The notes: a model not told the origin generated them from the letters alone. A stretch of DNA of 64,000 bases from Trichomonas vaginalis G3 (GCF_026262505.1 NC_067203.1:7378001-7442000), one strand, 5' to 3'; numbered from the stretch's first letter, positions 9,642-20,581 are shown. A program made the numbers and translations.

Positions 9642-10370
9642 ATGTCAACAACCGAGAACACAACAACAGTTATAGTCCATGAAGCTATAAATGAAGAATA
9701 TGAGTGGGTTCAGTTTAACAAACAACTCCGTCTCATTCGTTCGGTCAAAGACGATATGTACCAAATGCAAAGTATTTTGAACGCTCTTCGTTCTACAAAG
9801 CAAGCATATCATTGGTTTGAAAACCAACAGACAAAAGAACTTTTAGAAGAATTTCCTCATATGTTTGCTTCCCTCGAAAAACCGAGGAATGAGATTCCGT
9901 ATGAAAATCGCAAGAATTTGGCTCCTTGTTTGAAAGGATATTATGTTCATAGACTTTTAGTAAATGCCGTAGCAATGTGGGCTTCACCTCGTTATGCTTG
10001 TTATATTTTCATGATGTTAGATGAAATTCATAGACAAGAACGTGGAGAGATGGAAAAGAAACTTCAAGCAAAAGATGAAGTCATTGAATCCAAAGACAAA
10101 AGCATACAGAAAAGAATACCACGTTCGGTACCAAAAGGAAAGGAAAAGAGTTATAAGTATATGATATATACTGAAGAGTTGGAGAAAGAAGAAGATAGAG
10201 ATATGGTTATGTTGCATTTAGTCAGAAGAAACAACAAAAGCTTTTATGACCTTGCTAAGATTTACAAATCTGACAGAAACTGGTTCTATCGTGAAAACTT
10301 ACCGATTTCAATGACACCGAATGAGCAAATAAAGGAAATTGTCAAAAATACTCTTCCTCAAACACTATGA
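9642..10370 (+). CDS. KilA-N domain protein
   Basis: 242 residues with an open frame. The KilA-N core spans roughly residues 50-130, with the hallmark CLKGYYVHRLLVNAVAMWAS followed by a short helix (YACYIFMMLDEI). A coiled coil (EMEKKLQAKDEVIESKDKS) and a C-terminal domain of about 90 residues that resembles the tails of N1R/p28-type viral proteins come next. Likely a sequence-specific DNA-binding regulator of the element. The ATG lies after 'tatataagaaacagta'. A 35-base piece of this gene (9842-9876) recurs in both arms at the centre of the palindromic element (43441-43475 and 43695-43727). Confidence 0.7.
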   Translation: MSTTENTTTVIVHEAINEEYEWVQFNKQLRLIRSVKDDMYQMQSILNALRSTKQAYHWFENQQTKELLEEFPHMFASLEKPRNEIPYENRKNLAPCLKGYYVHRLLVNAVAMWASPRYACYIFMMLDEIHRQERGEMEKKLQAKDEVIESKDKSIQKRIPRSVPKGKEKSYKYMIYTEELEKEEDRDMVMLHLVRRNNKSFYDLAKIYKSDRNWFYRENLPISMTPNEQIKEIVKNTLPQTL

Positions 10371-10520
10371 CATCAAAGGTTGCACAATACTTACATTCAA
10401 AGAAGACTTAACATTACTGAAGGAAAAAATAACAGAATATTTCGACAACTTCAAAGAGGAAGAATAAAAAATCTAAGCTAATTTTATTTTTTTATAAAAT
10501 TTTATCTCATATGAAAGAAC

Positions 10521-10736
10521 ATGAATTTAGAATATTCGGAACTCATGACAGAAGAAGAGAACGAACAACATGTAAAAGATTATGCAAAATTTCTGAAGAC
10601 ATACAAAGCATTTAAACAATATCTAAATGCTTCTAAAGATTATGCAAAATTTCTGAAGGTATATAAAGCTTATGAAAAAGCGTATGAAAAGTTTATACAT
10701 TGGGGAATTGTTGTAAAATATCGATATGAAGACTAA
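10521..10736 (+). CDS. Small protein with an internal tandem repeat
   Basis: 71 residues, charged and helical. The segment KDYAKFLK-(T/V)-YKA-(F/Y) occurs twice in tandem, from duplication of about 54 bp. The ATG follows 'tatgaaagaac', the start motif shared by the KilA-N and HNH genes. Function unknown. Confidence 0.5.
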   Translation: MNLEYSELMTEEENEQHVKDYAKFLKTYKAFKQYLNASKDYAKFLKVYKAYEKAYEKFIHWGIVVKYRYED

Positions 10737-10771
10737 CCAAAAATATATTTTTGCTTAAATAGCTTCAGGGT

Positions 10772-11225
10772 CTATTTCTTCAACCATTTCACTTCTTCGT
10801 CAATGTCAATAGAAGCTTCTTCAACCTTTGGTAAGAATTTCTGTATAACATCTTTGTTCGTTATTGTCTTCAGAGATGAAGGATAATATTTCACATTTGT
10901 TTCACCCTTCTTATATTCTTTCTGTTCGGAAAGATTTAAAGCAATACTGAAGAAGTCAACGTTAGAGTTCTTTATAAGTATAGTGTGTATCTTTGACATT
11001 GACGAAGAAACTCTTTTGTTTCAAAACTACTGCTAACTCTTGTGAAGTATAACGTTTGCGGTCAATGACAATAGCTAATGGTCTGACATACTGACCAAAC
11101 TTAGATTCTTTCACAAACTTCTTGTTAAAGATAACATTAACGTTTGAAGCACCATTGAACTCATTCTTGATGGCAGTAGCGAGAGCATTGTATGAAAAGA
11201 ACTTGCAATCTTGCATGTGTTTCAT
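10772..11225 (-). pseudogene. Hypothetical Maverick gene (interrupted)
   Basis: Two overlapping pieces on the minus strand with an ATG at 11225 (MKHMQDCKFFSYNALATAI). Mixed alpha/beta and lysine-rich, ending DIDEEVKWLKK. It converges on the small plus-strand gene ending at 10736 and is divergent from the polymerase gene. No family is recognised. Confidence 0.45.
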
Positions 11226-11315
11226 TAAAATAAAAATATTAAATTATTTTGAAAAATAACTTAAAAAAATCTAATCTAATTTTTTCAAAAAATATTTTTT
11301 TATTTCCTACTAAAG

Positions 11316-14300
11316 ATGTATCGGAAGTTGTCTAAGTTAGAACACTCGGAAATAAAACAACTTCTTACAGAAGCTAATATAGATGTTGCAAAGCATTACG
11401 CAACAAACAAAAAGCACTCGCTGACATCCTTAAAGACTATAATGGTGCAATAAGTTATGATAGAATTCATGAGTTCATAAAGCCGCAACGCGGCGAGGAC
11501 GAAGTCCATGCAAGAGCATTTCCTTTAAATGACATTGCTATTGACTTATATCATAGACGTTCAGTACCTCATGAAGTAAGACGTGAGATGTTTGACATAA
11601 CAAATGCGAACGTTGGTGAAACAAGAAGAGCTGTACCACATGAAGTAAGAAGAGAAATGTTTGACATAACAAATGCAAACGTTGGTGAAACACGAAAGAG
11701 AGATGACACACTGAAACAACAGAGAAGAGAGATGTTTAAAAGTGCTATAGAACAAGTTCGCAAAGCTAACGATGTCATTCGTTCCATTGACGACAAACCA
11801 AAAGAAGGTGAGAGATGGTTAAAGAAAGATGAAGAGAATAGGAAGAGAAATGTGAAGTCAGGCAATAGACTCATTGACTTTAACATCGAAGCTTTAGATG
11901 AACCAAACAGAGACTACTTACACAAACATTTCGGTAAGGTTTTCATGAGACTCTTAGAGAAAATTAAAATAAACTCCAACAGAGATGGATGGTATGTTAT
12001 AAACTTGGTGGAAAGTATGAATGTTCTACGTTAAACCTCAATAATATTGGAACATTACTACATCAGCTCTTGAAGGAGAACTTTATATCAGAGATAGAAG
12101 CAAATGCTGCAGGTATTGTTGAAATGCACTATGACTTCTTCTTGACAAACATAAAGAATCTTACCGAAATAAAGATGTATGATTTAACAGAATATGAAGG
12201 CTTAACGATGTCAGATGTAAAGAAAGGCAAACCAAAAAAGAGACCATATAGAGATGAAAGCACACTGACAAATGACCAGAAAGCCATTTTGGAAGCTCTT
12301 AAGCAAACAGGAAACCCAGCACTTATAGAAAGCTTTTGGAAAGATAATGGTGAAAAGAAGTTTTATAAGAAGAGAAGCGGTCAGTTCTGGAAGTATCTTT
12401 GCACATTACCTATAAATCTTGAACGCTACCAAATCTTCAATGAACTGAACAAAAGAACTGCAACACTTATGACAGAGGACAATTGTTTCGTTTATGCTTG
12501 CATTCAGGCTGGAGTAAATGAAGAAACTATTGACCACATGAGAGAAGTCATTCGTGTTAGAGACTTTCCTCAAAGTAAAGTACAAGAAATTTCTGACGCA
12601 ACAGGTATAGCATTTAATGTTACCATTGGTTATTTCAATGACTCAAGACATAATGAAATAAAGAGATACATACCAAAAGAATGTGAAACTGTTCGAACTA
12701 TTGACTTACTTCTTGTTGAAGACCACTACATGCTAAATGAAAGACTTCCAATGACAACATATTTCATTCGCAACTATATAGAAATCTTGAAGGAGTGTGG
12801 TGGAATGAACATTGAGAAACAGATGAAATATATACAAAGAGAGAGATAAATATGTAGTTCGCATGATAGAACACACCGCTATGGGATGTTATGAAAACAT
12901 TGTGGGAGTGCAAATATTTCGAACCTATTTCTTATGGAGAACTTTTCACATATACGACTGACTTATATAAACAGAACCTTGCACCATTTAAAGATTTGAC
13001 ATATGCTCCAAAGTATTGTGTACAACTGAAGAAGAAAGCAGAGTCAAAAGAAGTAAATAAAGCTAAATGTAAGTTCATACCTGAGCACGTTTTCTTTGCT
13101 GACTTTGAGTGTAGTACGATGGCTTTCATAAAGCTTTTAACATCTGTTATGACAGTGAAGATGGTTCAGTGAGTGAAAGCATTTGGGGTCAAAACTGTGC
13201 AACAGAATTTTTGGAGACTTCCTGACAAGAGTTTAATATATTTCCATAACCTCAGTTATGATAAACTTCATCTTAAGACACATGACAGAAGTGAAAGGAA
13301 CTCCCATCATTAAAGGTTCACGAACAATGCAAATAACTGGTTATATAAAGGAAGGGCAATTATTATAAAAGACTCTTACAGTGTTATAAATAAGAAGCTT
13401 AAACTATTTCCTGCTATGTTTAACTTACAAACAGGACCGAAAGAAGTATTTCCATATAACTACTACAGCAGTGTTTTGTTAGCAAATGACAACAGAACTG
13501 GTGTCATTTCTGAAGCATGTAAGTTTATCCATGATGCAGATACATTTATGAAGAACATAGATTCCATCAAAGGTTGCAGAATAGATGAAAACCACTTCGA
13601 CTTAGAAAAATATAGCTTTTACTGCAAACAAGATGTAAGAATTTTAAGAGAAGGTTTTGTAAAGTTCCGCAATGACTTATTGAAAGAGTTTGATTTAAAC
13701 GTTTATGACTACGTTAGTATTTGTTCTATTGCTAACAAATTGTTTGAGAACAGAGTATACTTCCCGAATGGAAATCTTTATGACCTCTCAAATAAACCAA
13801 GAGAATTTATTTCGAGATGCATTCAAGGTGGAAGATGTATGTTGTCAGATAACATGAAACAAAAGAGCAAAAAGAAACTCATTGCTGACTTCGACACTGT
13901 TTCATTATATCCTTCAGCTATAGCAAGACTTTATACTTTAGAAGGTATTCCAAAAGTATTGAAGGAAGAAATGTTAAGCACAGAGTATCTCATGAGACAT
14001 TTATTCGATGACGACCAAAAGGAACCCATTGGTGAAAAGTTTATGTCTGGCTTCTTTGTTCTCATTAAGATAACAGAGATTGGTATACCCAGACACTTTC
14101 ATTTAATAGTTTGCGACCCTGAACTAAATCCAGAACTTAACGTTCCAAGAAGTTCAAACACTTGCTGTCTCATGTATGTTGACCATATAACATTACAAGA
14201 CCTCATAAAATATCAAGGTGTCAAATGTGAAGTGTTGCAAGGATACTATTACGATGGAAACAGAGATATGAGAATAAGAGATGAAGTAAAGAAGTTGTTT

Positions 14301-15095
14301 GAGTTAAGGTTAAAGTATAAGAAAGAAGAAAACCCCTTACAAGAAATTATAAAACTCATTCTGAACAGCATTTATGGCAAAACTATTCTATCTCCTATTG
14401 AGTCAAAAATAACCATAGTAGATGACAAAGATGCTATAAGATATGCTATAAGAAATTACAACCATATAGTGAAGTTCGAAGGTTTGGATGGTTCAGATAA
14501 AACTATTTTCAAGCTAACGAAAAGCATTTGCAGACACTTTAACTTCTGTCCACTTGGTGTTAATATTCTGTCTATGTCAAAACGTATTATGAATGAAGTA
14601 TTCTGTACTGCAGAGGACATGGGACTTCAAATCTTTTACCAGGACTGTGATAGCATGCATATTTTCAATGAAGACATCCCAAAGCTTGCAGCAGAGTTTA
14701 AGAAGAGATATGGTCGCGAACTTATAGGAAAGAACCTTGGTCAATTTCATAGCGACTTTGCAGAAATAACACCTGGAAAACAAAGTTTAGCTTATAAAAG
14801 TATTTTCTGTGGAAAGAAGACCTACATAGACTTACTCACGAATGATTTAAATGAAGTTGCATTTCACTGCAGAATGAAAGGCGTGAAGCAAGATGTTATT
14901 GCTTTAACCGCTAAGAAATGTTTCCTGAAGCTATACAATGCTATTACAATGAAGATAAGAACATTCACATACCTGTTGGAAATATGACAAGACTCTGAGT
15001 TCAGTTTAATGAAACTTTACAAAGCACTTTATGACGGTCAAGAGATTGGATTTGACTTATGTAAGTCTTCTAGTCCTTGGCTTTGCTGAAAAGTT
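11316..15095 (+). pseudogene. Protein-primed family B DNA polymerase (pPolB), interrupted
   Basis: A long region with the order of motifs expected for Polinton polymerases. The N-terminal extension includes a direct duplication (REMFDITNANVGETR twice, 11583-11693) and a segment like NCFVYACIQAG (near 12480). Exonuclease motif I (FFADFEC) is near 13093. A later exonuclease motif (YSFYCKQDVRILREG) is near 13610. Polymerase motif A (DFDTVSLYPSA) is near 13888, motif B (LNSIYGK) near 14360 and motif C (QDCDSMHI) near 14640. These enzymes replicate linear genomes from a terminal protein. The region is broken several times; the longest open piece (13416-14987) covers the palm. A GC hairpin (GCCGC-aac-GCGGC) is at 11482-11494. 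Confidence 0.85.
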
Positions 15096-15574
15096 TTAAC
15101 TTCTCAATAACGACTAAAACAAGCTTTATTCGTAAGTTGAAGTTCTGAGGTCATGGGCTTCGCCCTTGCCGCTAGCGGCTTATTTTTGTCAGCAATGAGG
15201 TCATGAATGAGGTCATGAATGAGGTCATTTATTTTGTCAGAAATGAGGTCATTCGTGATAAAATAAAGCTAGCGTAGATTTTACAATACTGCGATGGTAG
15301 TTTAAGAGTTGTGCTTCAATGTAAGACAGTCCTTATGGTCTGGAGGTAAGAACACTGGACATTTTATGGTCATGAGTGGAGTACATGTCTATCCAAAACT
15401 CACGATTGAAGCAGTTAATTTATAGTATTTAGGTTAGGAAGTGGTGAAGTTCTTGTATGACCAATGAATCATTTTCAACGCCTTTGGCTATATTAGAGTA
15501 AAGTATTGCTTGCTTTCTATCCCAAATGCCAGTGTTACAATCTTTGAAAATTCATTTTCCTCGGAAGCATTGCA
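15096..15574. other. Gap with 'gaggtcatgaat' repeats and GC hairpins
   Basis: No gene is visible. It holds two small GC-rich hairpins (GGGC-ttc-GCCC at 15155-15165 and GCCGCTAGCGGC at 15168-15179) and three to four imperfect copies of 'aatgaggtcatg' (15195-15255). The rest is unassigned. Confidence 0.5.
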
Positions 15575-16128
15575 TCATAATTGAAAAATTCTTAAAATCT
15601 CATTTGGTTCAGAGATTTGAAATCTTATACGTAATGGATTTTTTTTCTCTTTAGCGACTTCATTGAATGGTGAGAATACAATGAATTGACAGTCATGTGT
15701 TCCATCTTCATTTTCATTAAATTCATAATGAAAGTCTATAAGTTGTGGCTGACTACCTTCTTCTTTCAGTTTGTGCAAGAAACTCACGTAAAAGGCTGTA
15801 AAGTTTGTACTTCAATGTTGAACTTTTTCTCGAACATCTCATTAAATGAAATCATACATTCAACAATGTTGTATCGTCTTTAAAGTATTTGTATATGTGA
15901 ATGTTTTGGGCGCTTAAAGACTGTTCGTCATTTTCTATCTCGACTTGAAGTATAAAGTCAACCTTTCTGAAAGACGTGTTATATACATAGATGTTATGCC
16001 ATGTACTTCTCTTCATTTATGTTCACAATCCAGTCTGTTGGAAACTTAAACGTTACTCTGTTCCCCTTTATTTTGACGTCAGGGTTTTCACTACTGAACG
16101 CAACAGTTAAAGGTATTTGTCTATACAT
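15575..16128 (-). pseudogene. Hypothetical Maverick gene (interrupted)
   Basis: The minus-strand coding signal begins at an ATG at 16128 (MYRQIPLTVAFSSENPDVKI) and ends at 15575 (...EPNEILRIFQL). Beta-strand-rich stretches at both ends suggest a virion or DNA-binding protein, but no family is recognised. The frame is interrupted. Confidence 0.45.
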
Positions 16129-16152
16129 TTAGTTTGGATAAAAATAAACCAT

Positions 16153-16440
16153 TTACTCTTTCTTTGCTTCAGCTTCTTTAGCTTTTTGTTCTTCCTTTGC
16201 TTTTGCTTCTTCTCTAGCTTTTTTCGCCAGCAAACGTGGGTTCTTCTGTCTTCCAGCAGCTAATGCAGCTAGTTGTTTTTTCACTAAGTTTTCTCTTTGG
16301 TCTCTCTGGCTTTTGTTTCGGTTTTGTTCCTTCAGTTCGGATAAAATTTGTTCACGAATTTCTTTCTTCAATGCTTCAACATCTATGACACCTTGGGTCT
16401 TGTCCTAGGGCTTGTCTGAGTCATTTGACTGTAGATAAAA
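16153..16440 (-). pseudogene. Lys/Glu/Ala-rich protein remnant
   Basis: The open part (72 codons) is one long charged helix: KKAREEAKAKEEQKAKEAEA at the C-terminus and EQILSELKEQNRNKSQRDQ before it. A basic, helical core or DNA-condensing protein would fit the place next to the capsid gene, but composition alone cannot show it. The 5' part is degraded. Confidence 0.4.
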
Positions 16441-16469
16441 AACTAAATTAAAACTTTAACCGATGTAAA

Positions 16470-16887
16470 ATGAGCTTGTCAAAATCAGAACGAGAGTCTA
16501 TTATATTAAATGACGCCAGAGGAATACAACATCCTTTCTATTATGTAAGTCAGAGTAAGATGGTAAAATATACGTAAGAAAAAGAAAGGTTCCATTAGCG
16601 AATGCAGAAAGCGACAACATTAAGGTGCATGGCAAGGGTGAAGTCACGAAGCCCATATAAAACCTTCTGTTCAAACTGAGCCACCAAAAGAACCAGAAGA
16701 AAAAAGCCAGATGTTCTTTCAATAACGAACCAAGAGCTTATTGCAAGTTCGTGAATTTCATTGAAAAACAAACCGAGTCAAAGAACCCTGACCCGCCAGT
16801 GAAAGAAGTTGAGACAAAAGAGAATGTACAGTTCATTGAAAATGTCAAGAACAACTTCCACCACGAATACCAAGAAGAAGAGTGAGA
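16470..16887 (+). pseudogene. Small virion-region gene remnant
   Basis: A plus-strand start (MSLSKSERESIILNDARGI) after 'gatgtaaa', followed by basic, proline-rich coding remnants up to the MCP start. The gene is interrupted. It is immediately upstream of and co-directional with the capsid gene. No family is recognised. Confidence 0.35.
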
Positions 16888-16925
16888 ATAATGAAGTAAA
16901 AGATATTTTTATCTGAAGTAAATAC

Positions 16926-18491
16926 ATGCAGAACGAACAGTTAAACGAATTTACTCCAGCAGAGCATATTCATCAGATTCGCTCATATTTCGATATCATA
17001 GACAATGCAGTTCAAATTGGTGACACTAATAGAAAATATTCTGACGCAAAGTTCCATCACAACCTGGAACTGCTAAAGATAACACATGGGTAACATTCAA
17101 TCTCTCACCTCCTGGTGAAAATATGTTGACCTTTACAATACATTCATTACGTATAAAATGGAAGGTCAATTTATTGCAGATAAAGAAATTGGTTCAGGTT
17201 CCAATAAAAACAACCCACCAGGATTTGGATTGGTTTCGATGACGCTCTTCTATGCAGTTGCTGGATATCAAATCCTTGCAAATGGTCGTATCGTATATTC
17301 TCAAGACACGCAAGAGAAGAAGCATATATAACTTCAAACTCACAAACTACCGAACAAATAAGAAAGTAGATGTTTTCTCAAAGACTCGAATGAAGATGTA
17401 TGGAGTCATTCGGGACATGCAGAACAGGAACAAATTGTTAGTGGTCCAATTACAGCAGGAAAATCATTTGATTTTAAGCTTCGTTTAAGAATTCCTGTTA
17501 GAAGATTCCTTCCATTAGAAGCTATTCGATTTATTCCAGCTTTTGCAGGAAACATTCAGCTTAAAGTAAAGTTCAGTAGCGACGCCTTACAATGCACATC
17601 TATATCTGTAAATGATATCATTGCTTTCAATCCAACTCTAAAGTTGCATTTGCTTCAGATTCAAATCCACCGACAAATAAATTTGTTCCATGGAATGAAC
17701 CATTCACTATGATAACGAAGGCAGTAGAAGCTAGTGGAACAGTTACTATTACAACTGTAACCCAGCAACTATTTCGAACAAAATGGATTTTAATGAATGT
17801 TTCATTCATCCAAAGTCATTCTCTTTAGACCCTAACATTTATACAGAACTTGTAGAACATTATACAAAACGAGGCTTTATGTTTTCCTTTAAAGTTATGG
17901 ATTGATTCCTATGGACGGTTCATTCTCAAAGAATACAGATAGTTCAAGTGCAACATTACAGCAGCTTATACGCCTATTAATGTTAAAAGTATTTGGGCAC
18001 TATTTAGAAAGAAAGACAACTATTTATGTTAATTTTGAGAACCCTAAGTTTAAATATCTTCAGCTTTCCATGGGAGCTTATGGAAATATGCCTGCAGAAC
18101 CTGAAAAATCATATGGACCTGTATTTTATGAAATGGTTGCGAACGCCTGCAATACAAACAATGATATGATAGGATTAATGAAGATGTTATGAGGTCATTG
18201 TGGATGATGGTAGTGTGGAACATAAATGGGAATAGCTATGACAACACACATTTCTTATGTGGTTTTCCAACAGAAGTGGACTTTTGCTTCCAACAAGGTC
18301 AAACATCTACTGCTCCAATAACATACAAATTTGTCTGTTAAAGGACCTATTGAACTAGCAACTGAAAACGTACCAAAGCCACTTATTGGATTTATAGGGA
18401 TTGTTGCTTTGCCATTCAGGTGCGTGCTAATGGAATCCCAATAATAAGACTTGACGACTATAACTTAGCAACTGACGACAGTGAGGAATAA
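16926..18491 (+). pseudogene. Major capsid protein (double jelly-roll type) remnant
   Basis: The region is about 1.57 kb, the usual size for a Polinton capsid gene (about 520 residues). Readable parts include the start MQNEQLNEFTPAEHIHQIRS, a strand-rich middle, and a late stretch (17902-18192) with FENPKFKYLQLSMGAYG and YGPVFYEMV. The pattern of a lysine-rich loop before an 'FENPKF' strand resembles Polinton capsid proteins. Position fits: ATPase and penton candidates are on the same element. The gene is broken many times. Assignment is by pattern and context. Confidence 0.6.
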
Positions 18492-18960
18492 AGGATGAAC
18501 GTTTATTTTTAAAGCTTATAAATGAGTTCTTCATCAAGCTCTCGTGAACCTTCACCATCTGTGAAACAAACTTTACCAAACGATTATGGAGCACCTATTG
18601 AATATTTCTTACGAGCTGCACAATGGCAAAGAGCAGTCTCACCAAGGTTAGGTGTTCCACCAAGTCCTGTCAAAATAGCATTTGGTCAAGTCCTTATATA
18701 AAATATGGTCTCCCACTAGTTTGCTAGCTACAGCAGGAGCAGTAATGATGTTGAAAAGAATAAAGCAAATTTATAATAATACTGAAAATAGCTGAAGTTA
18801 AACAACTCCAACACCATCACAAACACACCTTCAATGACTCCTGAACCTATGGAAGTACAAACTCCTGTTCAAAAGTCAACTCCTAAACCGACTCCACATT
18901 TAAACCAGAACCTACTCCTCAAATAAATCGTAAAACTCTGCGTTTCCTTACTGAAAAAAT
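18492..18960 (+). pseudogene. Pro/Thr-rich virion-region gene remnant
   Basis: An ATG at 18522 follows 'aaagcttataa', 31 bp after the capsid gene. The readable start is serine-rich (MSSSSSSREPSPSVKQ) with PNDYGAPIEYFLRAAQWQRA. A small hydrophobic helix and a proline/threonine-rich tail with EPTPQINRKTLRFL follow. The layout (disordered start, short hydrophobic helix, Pro-rich tail) would fit a minor virion protein. The reading frame is interrupted. Confidence 0.4.
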
Positions 18961-19002
18961 AACGTTATTTTTATTTAATATTAAAATTTTTATTTGATTG
19001 AA

Positions 19003-19239
19003 ATGACGACTAAAGTCACTGAAGCAATGAAACAAAGTTTTTGGTAGAATACATTAAATCAGAACTATTCCAGAAGGTTTTTACTTCATACTATGAAGGA
19101 TGGTAGAGTTCTTAGAAAGATAAAGCAACCATTAGATAGAGAAGGTATTTTGAGAAAGATTAAACTTCATGAGGACAACATTGCTGAACTTAAGAAGAAG
19201 TTAGAAGAGTTGGAGAAAGCAGACGACAGTGAGTTATAA
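19003..19239 (+). pseudogene. Small coiled-coil protein shared with the palindromic element (interrupted)
   Basis: Homologous to the 78-residue gene at 36415-36651. The shared C-terminus reads REGILRKIKLHEDNIAEL followed by KKLEELEK. The shared N-terminus is K(I/V)TEAMKQ. Conservation in both element types, in the same position just inside the terminus, suggests a useful role for the elements. The C-terminal half is a leucine-spaced coiled coil. Function unknown. Confidence 0.6.
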
Positions 19240-19250
19240 AGCAATGAATT

Positions 19251-19315
19251 CAAGAGGTTAGAAAAGAGGTTAGATATCGGGTTAGATCTAACCTTCTACC
19301 CTAAATTTATTTTTG
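19251..19315. repeat. AGATCT-centred inverted repeat between convergent genes
   Basis: GGTTAGATCTAACC is at 19280-19293, preceded by two more GGTTAGA units and followed by TTCTACCC. It lies 41 bp after the stop of the small coiled-coil gene, in the gap between convergent genes, consistent with a 3'-end role. Confidence 0.7.
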
Positions 19316-19391
19316 TGCTATGTTTTCATACGTGTGAGGGTGGTGATATCATTAATTTTTATATAAATGACAGAACAAAAATATAACATTT

Positions 19392-19826
19392 CTACTCAGC
19401 AGGAATGAGACCCTTACTGACTATGTATTCGTTTAATGCTTGATGAAAACAATGGTACATATTATCGTATGGGTATACACAACGTCTGTTTCCATCGTCG
19501 TCGTATATGTAGAGCTCAAATCCAGTCCAACCTTCTTTTGTACAATATGTAGCTTTATTTAAGTATGCATTTATGTAGATAAGGCAATTTTCTTCATCGC
19601 TCCAGAAATAATTTTTGTTCTTTGTTGAAATAGTTTTCGTTCCTCTGCGACCATAAGGAATGTATGCAATGAACTTTGCGTCATAAGGGATTGTAATATA
19701 TTCAGGGTTTCTTTCATCGTCAATGGGTCTGTCTTTGTTAAAATGCATGTTTCTCAGTTTTACTTGAGTTTTGAATAGTTCACGGAAACGTTCTGGGAAA
19801 GAGTCATAGTAAATGTAGTCGGACAT
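19392..19826 (-). CDS. Hypothetical terminal Maverick protein
   Basis: 144 residues from the ATG at 19826 (MSDYIYYDSFPERFRELF). The frame extends upstream into terminal repeats, but 19826 is preferred because the upstream part translates a 12-15-bp tandem repeat. Rich in aromatic residues, with WSDEENCLIYINAYL and GWTGFELYIYDDDGN; probably a beta-rich globular domain. It occupies the place next to the terminus that the 106-residue gene holds in the palindromic element. No family is recognised. Confidence 0.6.
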   Translation of the reverse strand: MSDYIYYDSFPERFRELFKTQVKLRNMHFNKDRPIDDERNPEYITIPYDAKFIAYIPYGRRGTKTISTKNKNYFWSDEENCLIYINAYLNKATYCTKEGWTGFELYIYDDDGNRRCVYPYDNMYHCFHQALNEYIVSKGLIPAE

Positions 19827-19879
19827 GTCTTTGTAATGAAATAAAAAATTTAAAAAAATAAAAATAAGGTTATTTTTAT

Positions 19880-20093
19880 TTAGTGAGGACGGTAGGGAAT
19901 TCGTTAGTGAAGTCGTTAGTGAAGTAGTTAGTGAAATCGTTAGTGAAATCATTTATGTGTCAGATGGTTTTGTAAATATTTAAGGTTAAGTTGTGTTATG
20001 GTTGTGTTGTAAAATATACATTAACGGTTTCGTAAAGTGTCAAAACCGCTAAGTTGTGTACGGAGGCGAGCAGTGCCACAGTACACAAGATAA
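19880..20093. repeat. Maverick right terminus with short tandem repeats
   Basis: Four imperfect copies of 'gttagtgaagtc' (19897-19945) precede a terminal block. That block shares with the palindromic element the strings tttgtaaatatttaaggtta, ttgtaaaatatac, aacggttt(c/t)gtaaagtgtcaaa and ggaggcg-(a/c)-gcagtg. The end is set at about 20093, where the D12 methylase gene begins to read. The partner terminus is outside the window. Confidence 0.7.
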
Positions 20094-20318
20094 CCATACT
20101 AACTTATGTTTGAGACGGTCCATATAGTTGTCGAAGTCATTGCATATAATCTTTGAGTCAGGAAATACGGTATGACATAAATGGGATATATAGAAACTTC
20201 CACCGAACAAATCTACAAATGTTAGACCATTCGGTAGTTTCTTAAGTTCTCTCAATATAATATCTTTACATCTACTCTTATTTCCAAAGAACGGTAACGG
20301 TGGTTTTGTAAAATTCAT
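20094..20318 (-). pseudogene. D12-class adenine-N6 DNA methyltransferase, cut by the Maverick terminus
   Basis: The ATG at 20318 opens with PPLPFFGNKSR, the first motif of D12 (Dam-like) methylases. It continues with FVDLFGGSFYISHL (the SAM-binding loop) and KIICNDFD. Only about 75 codons remain before the Maverick terminus replaces the rest; the catalytic DPPY part is not in the window. D12 methylases occur in this organism's Mavericks. The leader 'tattatatataaATG' is of the element type, so this copy probably belonged to another element near whose end it lay (inference). Confidence 0.7.
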
Positions 20319-20580
20319 TTATATATAATAATAAAAATGTTTTTACCCGAAAAGTGACAGAAAAGTGACAAAACATGAAACATATATAATTTGTGAAAAG
20401 TGACACAAAAAGTGACACTTAAAAAGTGACACCATTAATATGATGTAAATAACAACGGTTTTGGTTTTGTCACCGGCTGGTCGGCTGGGGTTCGGTCCTC
20501 CTCTTGGGTCTTGGGCAAAATTTCTTATGGGCTAGAGGGCGCAACGCGCCTGGAAGCCCCACTCACCTGACCTAATACTG
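20319..20580. other. Probable terminal region of a second, older Maverick-type element
   Basis: No gene. Repeats of 'aagtgacac' lie at 20355-20435. The block 'gacaaaaccaaaaccgtt' (minus strand, near 20465) resembles the 'gacactttacaaaaccgtt' of the known termini. A GC-rich patch follows, with the hairpin GGCGC-aac-GCGCC (20538-20550). The host-like reading frame opens right after, at about 20580, which fits an element end there. The second end and target duplication cannot be seen, so this is inference. Confidence 0.35.
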
Positions 20581-20581
20581 T

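Larger units (their letters stand above)
1..20093. mobile_element. Maverick/Polinton element, right part (left end outside window)
   Basis: Seen: in one 20-kb stretch lie an FtsK/HerA-type ATPase, a retroviral-type integrase, a protein-primed family B polymerase, a capsid-like gene, KilA-N proteins and a terminal repeat at the right edge. This is the gene set that defines Mavericks/Polintons. The right terminus is placed near 20093 because the sequence there matches, inverted, the outer end of the palindromic element at 35758. The left terminus and the target duplication are not in view. The element is broken: many genes, including integrase, polymerase and capsid, are interrupted, with well over a dozen breaks overall. 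No viral-type cysteine protease gene was recognised. It is old relative to the element at 35758-52616. Confidence 0.9.

Noticed and set aside
15290-15430. Possible structured RNA or tRNA-like stretch near 15310-15420
   Set aside because: No cloverleaf could be drawn with conserved tRNA bases. No rRNA or tRNA gene was recognised anywhere in the window.
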